Source: Nitrospira sp. (GTDB lineage Bacteria; Nitrospirota; Nitrospiria; Nitrospirales; Nitrospiraceae). From it: a stretch of 64,000 nucleotides of DNA. A program made the position numbers and the translations under genes. The notes beneath the pieces were generated by a model. The model was given only the letters and a program-made list of their open reading frames with translations. It ran no database searches and had not been told where the DNA came from. The DNA lies in contig JAHFEW010000004.1 of NCBI GenBank assembly GCA_023248215.1, forward strand, positions 35,739 to 99,738, written 5' to 3'. Below, piece after piece: positions 1-7,140 of this stretch; the stretch's first letter is position 1; every line of letters starts with the position of its first letter.

Positions 1-211
1 AATGATCGCATGCGCCTGGGATGTTGATAGAGCTGAAGAGGGTTTGTCTCTTGATTCTGAACATTGTCGAGGTACGGGCTATGATCAATCGGCTGTGAGA
101 GACCGATGGAGGCGGGGTCTGAGAAGACCGAGGGTCAGCGAGGGCGGGATTGGTGGCATCCAAAGTCCGATATGGCCCGAGAAGCCGGTGAGCCAGAAAG
201 GAGAATGCATC

Positions 212-793
212 ATGATCAGGAAAGGCCTTGCGTTGGGAACCGTATCAATACTTATCGCAGTATTCGTGTATTGGGGGACATCGTTTGGAGCAAAGGACTG
301 CGGCGGAATTCCTGCAGAGAGAGTGGCCGACATGGTGCATGCCGTGATCCAGTCACACCGCACCTTTTACACCATCCATGTCGTGGAGCGGATGCAGGCG
401 AAGGGCATCGCCGTCGCTGCGGAAAATTGGCAGTCCACAAGCGCACTTCCCCTCCCAGTCCAGTTCTTGCAAGAGTCAGCCCGTTTGGCAGTGAACACGC
501 AGGCCAAGATTGGATACAAGCTCATCAGCCTCTGGCCTATCAACAAACAGAATGGGCCCAAAACCGAATTCGAGCAAAAAGGGCTTTTGGAAACCCTGCA
601 GCATCCGGAACGTCCCTACACCGAAGTGGTCATGCATGGGGGGGACTCGTATCTCCAGGCCATTTATGCCGACAGGGCTGTTTCTCAGGCCTGCATCGGC
701 TGCCACAACGCACACCAGGACAGTCCGAAGCGGAATTTCAAGCAGAATGACGTAATGGGCGCAATTATGGTCACGGTCCCGCTCGGTCAGTAG
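212..793 (+). CDS. DUF3365 (Tll0287-like) c-type haem protein
   Basis: Small exported haem protein, probably periplasmic or membrane-anchored and acting as a redox or sensor component. The first 25 residues form one hydrophobic segment (LGTVSILIAVFVYWG) that reads as a signal or anchor. The C-terminal part carries a single CxxCH haem-binding motif (CIGCH) followed by NAHQDSPKRNFKQNDVMGA, the typical end of the DUF3365 fold. The ORF is open back to base 2, but the ATG at 212 is preferred because AGAAAGGAG lies about 8 bases upstream; this gives 193 aa. The family is often fused to sensor proteins, but here it stands alone at the edge of the arsenic island. Its electron partner cannot be told from the sequence. 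Confidence 0.85.
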   Translation: MIRKGLALGTVSILIAVFVYWGTSFGAKDCGGIPAERVADMVHAVIQSHRTFYTIHVVERMQAKGIAVAAENWQSTSALPLPVQFLQESARLAVNTQAKIGYKLISLWPINKQNGPKTEFEQKGLLETLQHPERPYTEVVMHGGDSYLQAIYADRAVSQACIGCHNAHQDSPKRNFKQNDVMGAIMVTVPLGQ

Positions 794-884
794 CAGTCTA
801 GTTTCATGACATTGTGAGAGATGATGACTGTGCACAGTCAATACGGTAGGGTCTCTCGGAACAATCAACGGAAGGGATGGCTCC

Positions 885-1048
885 ATGACCGACCATACCA
901 ATGGTCGTACGGAGGTGCAGTAACGGAAGCACATGCGGCAGAGTCGTGGTCCCTATCTGGTGCAAGCCCAGCAGTTGTGCGTCACTGTTGCGACGATCGC
1001 CAAATGGAAGCGCCGCGCCATTCCTGCGGATCGCAACACCGAAGCTGC
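885..1048 (+). pseudogene. IS481-type transposase N-terminal remnant
   Basis: In one + frame the DNA reads MTDHTNGRTEVQ, a stop, then RKHMRQSRGPYLVQAQQLC and VTVATIAKWKRRAIPADRN. This resembles the N-terminal helix-turn-helix of IS481-type transposases (ordinarily ..ALAKRYGVS-ATVAKWRKR-SVEDR..). The frame has an internal stop, and no DDE catalytic domain follows, so it is a dead fragment. It meets the MerR remnant on the other strand at about base 1050-1070. The assignment rests on motif resemblance only. Confidence 0.45.
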
Positions 1049-1068
1049 CGTTCCCCATGCTCGCCATA

Positions 1069-1193
1069 GACCGATATCTCGACGGCCGACGGGAAGACGG
1101 GCTGAGGAACTTGAGCTGCTTGGAGTACCGGACTGTCTGGATGTTGACGCCGACCGCGTTCGCGAGTTGCCCAACCGTTCGCCCCGCTGTCAC
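1069..1193 (-). pseudogene. MerR-family regulator N-terminal remnant
   Basis: The - strand reads TVGQLANAVGVNIQTVRYSKQ then LKFLSPSSRRPSRYR, which matches the winged helix-turn-helix of heavy-metal MerR regulators (usually TIGQLA..AGVN.ETIRYYER.GLL..P.R...GYR). The usual RYYER has become RYSKQ, and after about 42 residues the similarity stops where the IS481-like fragment begins. No dimerisation helix or metal-binding cysteines follow. It is probably the stump of a metal-responsive regulator broken by an insertion. A GTG at 1193 is the only in-frame start seen. Confidence 0.55.
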
Positions 1194-1345
1194 CTTCTCT
1201 CATCCGATGAGACTCCAGACCCTGCACGAGGGTACCGGGCACAGCGGAGAGTTCTTTTTTCCCACTCTTCCCAACTGTAAGAACTCTCTCGACCAAGCGA
1301 CTCCTCTCCGCCAGTTGAACTATGAAAAGGCCTGGTCCGTCGTCA

Positions 1346-1363
1346 CTGTAAGCCGGCTTACAG
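1346..1363. promoter_or_regulatory. 18-bp perfect palindrome upstream of arsM
   Basis: CTGTAAGCCGGCTTACAG is a perfect inverted repeat with 9-base arms and no spacer, 130 bases before the arsM start. The size and symmetry are those of a dimeric regulator site. It does not share the ATCAA..TTGAT core of the ArsR operators further on, so a different regulator would be needed. It could also fold as a short hairpin in RNA. No protein for it is identified in the window. Confidence 0.5.
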
Positions 1364-1493
1364 AAGTCCTCTGCCCTTCGCTGTACGCTCCCATGGAAAC
1401 ATCTACCGATCTACAGAAACGAGATTGACCTGGAAAGGGAGGGGTTGATACATAGACGCATCTCGATAGGTACATTGAACGATGAGGGAGGCC

Positions 1494-2681
1494 ATGCCGA
1501 TCGACGATATTACCCAGAAAGTCAGCGACCGATATGCCCGGGCGGCAGCAACGGGCGAACAGATGTGCTGCCCGACAGGATACGACTTTACCGACCTCAA
1601 ATCGTTCGTCCCCGAGGAGGTGCTAAAGATCTCCTATGGCTGCGGCACCCCGGCCGGGCTGAACACCGTCCAGCCTGGCGAAACCGTGCTGGACATCGGC
1701 TCCGGCGGCGGCATCGATTGTTTTGAAGCCGCCCGTCGCGTCGGCCCCACCGGAAAGGTGATCGGCATCGACATGACCGACACCATGCTGGAAATTGCCC
1801 GCCGCAATGCCCCCATCGTCGCCGCGAACTTGGGCTACGCGACCCCGAATATCGAATTCCGCAAAGGCATGGCTGAGGCCATGCCGGTCGAGGATGCGAG
1901 CGTCGATCTCATTATTTCCAATTGTGTGATCAATCTGGCGCCCGACAAGCGGAAGGTGTTCCATGACATGTATCGCGTCCTGAAGCCGGGGGGCCGGTTC
2001 ACGATTTCCGATATTGTGGCCGATCAGGTCGTACCGCAATATCTGGTCCACGATTCGGTCAGGTGGGGAGACTGCCTGTCCGGCGCCTTGCAAGTGCAGG
2101 ATTACATCGGCGGCATGGTGGATGCCGGCTTTCAGGCCGTGCACCAGATGAAGTCCACGCCCTGGCAATCGATCGATGGTATCCATTTTCTGTCGGTCAC
2201 GCTCACCGGGTACAAATTCCCTCCCGTCACCGACGATGCGGCCCCTCTCTATGCAACCCTTCGAGGGCCCTTCTCTACTGCGACGGATGAACTCGGTCAG
2301 CAATATCGACGGGGCATCCCGCAATCCATCGATTCCCGCACTGCACAACTCTTGCAAAGCCCGCCGCTACAGTCGCTGTTCCTCATTGACCAGACGCCCG
2401 TCTTCATTGAGGCGACAGACCCGCGATGGTGCGCCGTGCTTCCGGAGGAAACGCCCTGTGTGTGGAAGGGAGACTATGCGATTCTCACCGGCCCGGTCAT
2501 CAATGCGGAAGATGACGATCACCACCAGTACTACCGCGGCGTTCCCCTTGAGATCTGTTCGAAAACGCTCCAGGTCCTGACGCAGGATACCTATCGCCCC
2601 CACTTCACGATCTACAACCGGGCCTCGACAGGCGTGAACGGCACCGAAGTGGCCTGCAGCCCAACCGGCGGCTGTTGCTGA
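1494..2681 (+). CDS. arsM: ArsM-type arsenite S-adenosylmethyltransferase with duplicated C-terminal module
   Basis: Cytoplasmic methyltransferase that adds methyl groups from S-adenosylmethionine to arsenite. The SAM-binding motif VLDIGSGGGIDCFEAARRVG is at about residues 65-85 (numbering from this ATG). The three conserved arsenic-binding cysteines of ArsM are present as YGCG, SNCVIN and GDCLSG (about C50, C144, C194), with an extra CC pair at about 25-26. After the methyltransferase domain (about 1-245) comes a 145-residue extension with two similar units (YRRGIPQSIDSRTAQLL and YYRGVPLEICSKTLQVL) and a Cys-rich tail ending GGCC. The ATG at 1494 has GAGGGAGG just upstream; an ATG at 1482 is the alternative. 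It is followed by arsS after 34 bases, probably as one transcript. Confidence 0.88.
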   Translation: MPIDDITQKVSDRYARAAATGEQMCCPTGYDFTDLKSFVPEEVLKISYGCGTPAGLNTVQPGETVLDIGSGGGIDCFEAARRVGPTGKVIGIDMTDTMLEIARRNAPIVAANLGYATPNIEFRKGMAEAMPVEDASVDLIISNCVINLAPDKRKVFHDMYRVLKPGGRFTISDIVADQVVPQYLVHDSVRWGDCLSGALQVQDYIGGMVDAGFQAVHQMKSTPWQSIDGIHFLSVTLTGYKFPPVTDDAAPLYATLRGPFSTATDELGQQYRRGIPQSIDSRTAQLLQSPPLQSLFLIDQTPVFIEATDPRWCAVLPEETPCVWKGDYAILTGPVINAEDDDHHQYYRGVPLEICSKTLQVLTQDTYRPHFTIYNRASTGVNGTEVACSPTGGCC

Positions 2682-2715
2682 GCATCGAACCGGCGATGAG
2701 GAAAGGATCGATTCG

Positions 2716-3756
2716 ATGGGTCTAAGCCTGCTCGCGCGACGGGACCCGCTCGCGGCACCTTCGGAACAGCTGCGCCTGCTGGCGCAGCCCACGGCCTGTC
2801 CGCCGTTCGAGCAGGCGCTCAATCATGCGGGGCTCTATCCTCTTGGGGCAACCGGCATCACGACGCTCCAACTCAATGTCGGGAAGCTCTGCAATCAAAC
2901 CTGCCGGCATTGCCATGTGGATGCCGGGCCAGATCGAACCGAGGTGATGTCGAAAGACACGATTGACCTCTGCCTGCAGGCCCTTGCTCGCACCGATATT
3001 CCCACGGTGGACATCACGGGCGGCGCCCCGGAACTCAGTCCTCATTTCCGGTGGCTCGTCGAGCAGGCAAAGTCCTTAGGCCGGCAGGTGCTGGATCGGT
3101 GCAATCTATCCGTGCTTCTCCTACCTTCGCAGGCCGACCTGGGGGAGTTTCTCGCGCAACATCGCGTGGAGGTGATTGCCTCGTTGCCCTCCTATCAGGC
3201 GTCGCAGACAGATGCTCAGCGTGGTGAGGGGGTTTTCAACAAATCGATGGAGGCCCTCCGGCTGTTGAACCGGCTGGGCTACGGCAAAGAAGGAACGGGT
3301 CTCACGCTGAATCTGGTGTACAACCCGGTCGGCGCCTTTCTCCCGCCGAAGCAAGAAGGGATCGAGGCACAGTTCCGGAAAGAGCTGGCGACGCGCCACG
3401 GCATCAGTTTCACGCACCTCTATACCATCACCAACATGCCCATCAGTCGCTTCTTGGAATTCCTCCTGGAGAGCGGCAACTACGAGGGCTACATGGAACG
3501 GATCGCGAACGCCTTCAACCCGGTGGCTGCGGCAGGGGTCATGTGCCGCTATACGCTGTCGGTGGGGTGGGATGGCACCCTCTACGATTGCGACTTCAAT
3601 CAGATGCTGGAGTTGCCGGTCTCGCAGGGGACACCCCGGCACATTCGAGATTTCGATCCGGCCCAACTGCAGCGCCGCCGGATCGTCACCGGGAATCACT
3701 GCTACGGCTGTACGGCTGGGTCCGGCTCGTCCTGTGGCGGTGCCGTGACGCCTTGA
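2716..3756 (+). CDS. arsS: Arsenosugar-type radical SAM protein ArsS
   Basis: Radical SAM enzyme. In known systems ArsS joins the 5'-deoxyadenosyl group of SAM to dimethylarsenite on the route to arsenosugars. The [4Fe-4S] cluster motif is CNQTCRHCH (C59, C63, C66), followed by DITGGAPELSPHF, and the family's Cys-rich C-terminal tail is present as CYGC...SSCGG (about C329, C332, C340). The length of 346 aa is normal for the family, and no selenocysteine TGA is needed to read through. It lies directly between arsM and a PiT phosphate transporter, 34 and 9 bases away, so the three are likely co-transcribed. Product chemistry in this organism is inferred from the family. Confidence 0.88.
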   Translation: MGLSLLARRDPLAAPSEQLRLLAQPTACPPFEQALNHAGLYPLGATGITTLQLNVGKLCNQTCRHCHVDAGPDRTEVMSKDTIDLCLQALARTDIPTVDITGGAPELSPHFRWLVEQAKSLGRQVLDRCNLSVLLLPSQADLGEFLAQHRVEVIASLPSYQASQTDAQRGEGVFNKSMEALRLLNRLGYGKEGTGLTLNLVYNPVGAFLPPKQEGIEAQFRKELATRHGISFTHLYTITNMPISRFLEFLLESGNYEGYMERIANAFNPVAAAGVMCRYTLSVGWDGTLYDCDFNQMLELPVSQGTPRHIRDFDPAQLQRRRIVTGNHCYGCTAGSGSSCGGAVTP

Positions 3757-3765
3757 GTCCTATCC

Positions 3766-4899
3766 ATGGAACTTTCCGCACTCGCCTTCGCACTGGTGCT
3801 CGCCTTGGCATTCGCCAACGGGACGAACGATGTCTCGAAGGCCATCGCGACCCTGGTCGGCAGCGGTGTGACGGATTATCGGACGGCGATCACCTGGGGA
3901 ACACTTTGGACCATCGCCGGTGCGGGAACATCCGCGTTTGTTGCGAGTGCGATGGTTAAAACGTTTAGCCATGGCCTCATCCCATCGAACAGGGTCCTCC
4001 ACCCGGCCGTCGCCCTGGCCGTCTTGATTGGAACGATGGCATGGGTCTTCATTGCGTCCCGCACCGGCTTCCCCGTCTCGACAACCCATGCCCTCACCGG
4101 CGCCATCGTGGGTTCCGGATTCGTTGCTTTTGCGGGAGAGGGATTGATCTGGCCTGCAATTGGACAGAAGATCGCTTTTCCCTTGTTGCTCAGCCCGTTT
4201 CTCGCCTTCGCTGTCTCGCTCCTCATCCATCCGGCCGTGCGCGTGCTGGCCGCGAGGTGGGAAGGAGCCTGCGTGTGCGTGATACCCGCGTCGCGCGCGC
4301 TCGTCGCAATCGACGCGCGCGGCAGCACGCGAACTCTCTTCCAGACTGAGCGCTTCGGACAGCCGGTCATGGCAGTGCCATCTCAATGCGATCGGGCCGG
4401 CCTACAGGGATTGGTCATGGGGCTCGATACGATTCACTGGCTCTCCAGCGGCCTCGCTTCTTTTGCCCGCGGCACGAACGACGCGCCAAAGATCGTGGCG
4501 ATGCTGTTGCTCGGCAGTGCGACCGCTGTGTGGCCAAGCACCTCGTTCCAGCTCGCCGCCTTCGGGGGAGTCTCCCTGGCAATGGGGCTCGGCAGTTATT
4601 TCGGTGGACTCCGCGTAACGGAAGTGCTCGCTGAGAAAGTCACGAAGATGAATCATGCGGAAGGACTGTCTGCCAACCTGACGACCTCCTTCCTCGTGCT
4701 CGTCTCCGGAACGCTGGGGCTGCCTGTCTCGACCACGCATGTCAGCAGCTCTGCGATTATCGGCATCGGTCTGCTCAAGGGGCTTCACACGGTCCGATGG
4801 ACAACGGTCCGCGACATGGTCCTAGCCTGGGTCGTGACGCTTCCCGCAGCAGCACTCCTCGCCTGTGTCGCCTATCTGATTCTCGCCAGAATTCTCTAG
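3766..4899 (+). CDS. pit: PiT-family inorganic phosphate transporter
   Basis: Inner membrane transporter of the PiT family (phosphate with H+ or Na+). Both halves of the duplicated fold are seen: FANGTNDVSKA near the N-terminus with FPVSTTHALTGAIVG, and FARGTNDAPKI with GLPVSTTHVSSSAIIG in the C-terminal half. A hydrophilic loop (about residues 165-205, rich in Ala/Arg) separates them. At 377 aa it is of ordinary length. It starts 9 bases after arsS. Phosphate carriers are the usual route for arsenate entry, so its place in an arsenic run suggests a link between phosphate supply and arsenic handling; that is inference, and it may simply serve phosphate uptake. Confidence 0.88.
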   Translation: MELSALAFALVLALAFANGTNDVSKAIATLVGSGVTDYRTAITWGTLWTIAGAGTSAFVASAMVKTFSHGLIPSNRVLHPAVALAVLIGTMAWVFIASRTGFPVSTTHALTGAIVGSGFVAFAGEGLIWPAIGQKIAFPLLLSPFLAFAVSLLIHPAVRVLAARWEGACVCVIPASRALVAIDARGSTRTLFQTERFGQPVMAVPSQCDRAGLQGLVMGLDTIHWLSSGLASFARGTNDAPKIVAMLLLGSATAVWPSTSFQLAAFGGVSLAMGLGSYFGGLRVTEVLAEKVTKMNHAEGLSANLTTSFLVLVSGTLGLPVSTTHVSSSAIIGIGLLKGLHTVRWTTVRDMVLAWVVTLPAAALLACVAYLILARIL

Positions 4900-4969
4900 C
4901 CCGCATTATTCATGAGGGTTCGTCACGAGACCGCGGAGACGCCATGCGAGACGAGCGGCGAGCCCGCCC

Positions 4970-4998
4970 GCCTGGCCGCGTGCAACCGGCGGCCAGGC
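4970..4998 (+). terminator. Strong GC hairpin after pit
   Basis: GCCTGGCCGC and GCGGCCAGGC form a perfect 10-bp stem with a 9-base loop, 70 bases after the pit stop. There is no run of T after it, so it may act as a weak or Rho-aided terminator or as a 3' RNA-stabilising hairpin. Confidence 0.4.
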
Positions 4999-5103
4999 TT
5001 GTCGCAGCAGCGTCTCGGCGGTTGCAGTAGAAGCTCTCAGTAGAGTCGAACATGGGCGCTAACCTGGAGCCGCTCTCGATGGTTTCGATGCACGCATCTA
5101 CCG

Positions 5104-5538
5104 CCAACCACAGCGGTCAGGGGTTTCCCACATCCGCTCATCGAACCGGACGTGCGGTTTTCCCGCATCCGGCTCTCGGACGAGTGTCACACCGAGCGCA
5201 GGATCTCCCGTGTTGCCCTGTGTGCTGTGCTGACGTGCCACGCCCCTTACCCCGGCGAGCGACTCCATGGTCATCGGTCGGGTGCTCCCATGGACTCCAG
5301 CGGCCTTCCCGGTTATTCAGGCCGGTCGGCCCCTCGCGACTTCACTTTCGAGGCCTGCTCAGGCTTCACGCGTGTTGCGGCCCGTCGGCTCGCTGACCCA
5401 CCCATGGTGGGCCTCTGTCCCGAGGGCTTCAGTCGGTCGGTTACCCTTGCGACTGCCTCGGTAGCTACTGGGGTGTCCCGACAACTCCCCAGACAGGACT
5501 TGCACCTGTGAGACACACAGCGCCTTTTCACGGCGCAC
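5104..5538 (-). mobile_element. Group II intron without an intron-encoded protein
   Basis: On the - strand the sequence begins with the 5' splice consensus GTGCG at 5538 and ends with a clear domain V at 5143-5175: GAGCCGGATGCGG, a GAAA-type loop, then a complementary arm ending CCGGTTC, with the catalytic AGC triad in place. A small hairpin that could be domain VI follows (stem AGCGG/CCGCT). Only about 360 bases lie between the 5' end and domain V, enough for a compact ribozyme core but with no room for a reverse transcriptase/maturase. The element sits between pit and the outer membrane protein gene. The 3' boundary is uncertain by some tens of bases. Confidence 0.68.
5143..5175 (-). ncRNA. 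Group II intron domain V
   Basis: The 33-base hairpin has a lower helix GAGCCGG/CCGGTTC, a two-base bulge region, an upper helix TGCGG/CCGCA and a GAAA-type loop. This is the most conserved part of group II ribozymes and fixes the orientation of the element as - strand. Confidence 0.75.
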
Positions 5539-5612
5539 TGAATAAGGCGGGCTAACGTTCTCCTTGATGTAAAAGGATTCGATCCCATCCTCGACTCATA
5601 GAAATCACACAG

Positions 5613-6734
5613 ATGCAGCGATCTCTATTCATCAATACCGATTCTGGAGGAACCAATGGGCCTCATTCCGGCCATGATTCATCTTGGCTGCCACTGCCGG
5701 TTGGTGTCCTTGCATTACTCGTTGCAATTGCCATGCTATCTTTGCTCATAGCCCCCATGACGCAGGCCTGGGACTGGGTCCCGACCGACGAGGAGATCCA
5801 ACAATATCGGAAGAGTTGGAACCCGCTCTCCAACGGTCCCATTTTCTTGAGCGGTGTGGATATTCACCCTCAAGGGCAATTCACGGCACACCCATTCATT
5901 TTTTCACAGATCAGCGAAAAGCGATTCGGCAATCAGTTAACCGACAATCGAATGGCGGCTTCGGTTCATTCGTACCAAGTCGCTCCCGTCGTCACAATGG
6001 CCTATGGCCTGACAAACCATCTGGAGTTGAACGTGGGCCTGTCCGGTTCAGCCTTTTGGGCCAACAGTTCGGATCAGTTCAACAGAGGGAAGGGTGGCCC
6101 TTGGACCACCGACACCGGGCTCGGTGACACACAGATCTATTTCAAGTATCGGCCGGTCGTGCAGGACCCCGACGGTTGGCGTCCCTCCGTGACCACCTTC
6201 AACATGATCGTGTTGCCAACCAGCCGGTGGGTTACCGGGACCGAGAGTCCGCCCGGCGGATTCGCTCCACTGGGACGATTACCGGCCTCGCGATTCGGCG
6301 CGTTGACCTGGACAGAAGGAATTCTGGTGCGAAAAAATCTTGAGCCTTTTCGAATCAGCGCAGGTGTCTTCTACTCCTACCACCTGCCGGGCAGCGATGG
6401 CGGCCAAAACACCTATGCATCCGATATCGTCAATACCCGAGTGGTCATTGAACATATTCTCGACGACAAGCGGGGCTTTGGGTACAACCTCGAATTCGTC
6501 GGCTTTCACGGTCTGCCGTTTCGGACCGATGGGCATCAGATCAACGTGGGTGGTCGACATGGATTCACCTCCCTCGGAGTCCAACCGACGATTCAATACC
6601 GGCTTGGCGAACATTTTGTCGGAGCGGTTGGATGCCTATTCACCGTGGCTGGACAAAACACGCAGGATGCGATCTATCCCAATTTTTCGCTCTACTACTA
6701 CTGGAGCAAGAGCGGCAGCGTCATCATGCGGTAG
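5613..6734 (+). CDS. MetA-like outer membrane beta-barrel protein
   Basis: Predicted outer membrane protein of 373 aa, similar in style to the phenol-degradation MetA/transporter-like family. A hydrophobic stretch (VGVLALLVAIAMLSLLIAP, about residues 30-48) serves as a signal sequence ending near MTQAWDW. The remainder alternates polar and aromatic residues as in beta-strands and contains typical segments such as VAPVVTMAYGLTNHLELNVGL and LGDTQIYFKYR, ending in a strand LYYYWSKSGSVIMR. Its stop lies 11 bases inside the 3' end of arsC on the other strand. The start is uncertain: ATG 5613 lacks a good ribosome site. The cargo is unknown; the setting between two ars runs suggests, but does not prove, a role in arsenic or phosphate traffic. 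Confidence 0.75.
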   Translation: MQRSLFINTDSGGTNGPHSGHDSSWLPLPVGVLALLVAIAMLSLLIAPMTQAWDWVPTDEEIQQYRKSWNPLSNGPIFLSGVDIHPQGQFTAHPFIFSQISEKRFGNQLTDNRMAASVHSYQVAPVVTMAYGLTNHLELNVGLSGSAFWANSSDQFNRGKGGPWTTDTGLGDTQIYFKYRPVVQDPDGWRPSVTTFNMIVLPTSRWVTGTESPPGGFAPLGRLPASRFGALTWTEGILVRKNLEPFRISAGVFYSYHLPGSDGGQNTYASDIVNTRVVIEHILDDKRGFGYNLEFVGFHGLPFRTDGHQINVGGRHGFTSLGVQPTIQYRLGEHFVGAVGCLFTVAGQNTQDAIYPNFSLYYYWSKSGSVIMR

Positions 6735-7140
6735 TCGTACGAAGGAAGGCTTCGATCCGTCTCGCAATCTCGTCGCGCACGCGGCGGAAGGTCTGTCGGC
6801 GTCCGTCGTCATCGGTCACTGCCGCAGGGTCATCGAAACTCCAGTGGATCAATCGCGTGGGGCCCGGCCACAGCGGACACGTCTCCTTGGCGCGATCACA
6901 CACCGTCACGACATAGTCGAACGACTGATGCGTCAATTCACCCACGCCCTTCGAACGATGTTGCGAGATGTCGATTCCGACTTCGGCCATCGCATCCACT
7001 GAACCCGGATTGAGCCCGACCGGATGCGTGCCCGCGCTGAACACCTCGAACCGATCGCCCGCCAGATGCCGTAACCATCCCTCCGCCATCTGACTGCGTG
7101 CGGAGTTTCCGGTGCAGAGGAATAACAGGCGCGACTTCAT
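6724..7140 (-). CDS. arsC: Thioredoxin-coupled arsenate reductase
   Basis: Cytoplasmic enzyme reducing arsenate to arsenite, of the low-molecular-weight phosphatase fold. The active-site loop is LCTGNSARS with the nucleophile C9, and the redox pair is C81 and C88 in VCDRAKETCP. This spacing matches the thioredoxin-linked Staphylococcus-type ArsC rather than the glutaredoxin-linked type. At 138 aa it is full length. The start at 7140 overlaps the acr3 stop as ATGA, which implies translational coupling. It is the last gene of the arsR-arsM-acr3-arsC operon, and its 3' end overlaps the convergent outer membrane gene by 11 bases. Confidence 0.93.
   Translation of the reverse strand: MKSRLLFLCTGNSARSQMAEGWLRHLAGDRFEVFSAGTHPVGLNPGSVDAMAEVGIDISQHRSKGVGELTHQSFDYVVTVCDRAKETCPLWPGPTRLIHWSFDDPAAVTDDDGRRQTFRRVRDEIARRIEAFLRTTTA

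Noticed and set aside
1623-2357. 244-aa - strand ORF in arsM
   Set aside because: Antisense shadow; the + frame has all ArsM motifs.
5152-5511. 119-aa + strand ORF between pit and the outer membrane gene
   Set aside because: It is the antisense reading of the group II intron, a common false ORF in such elements.
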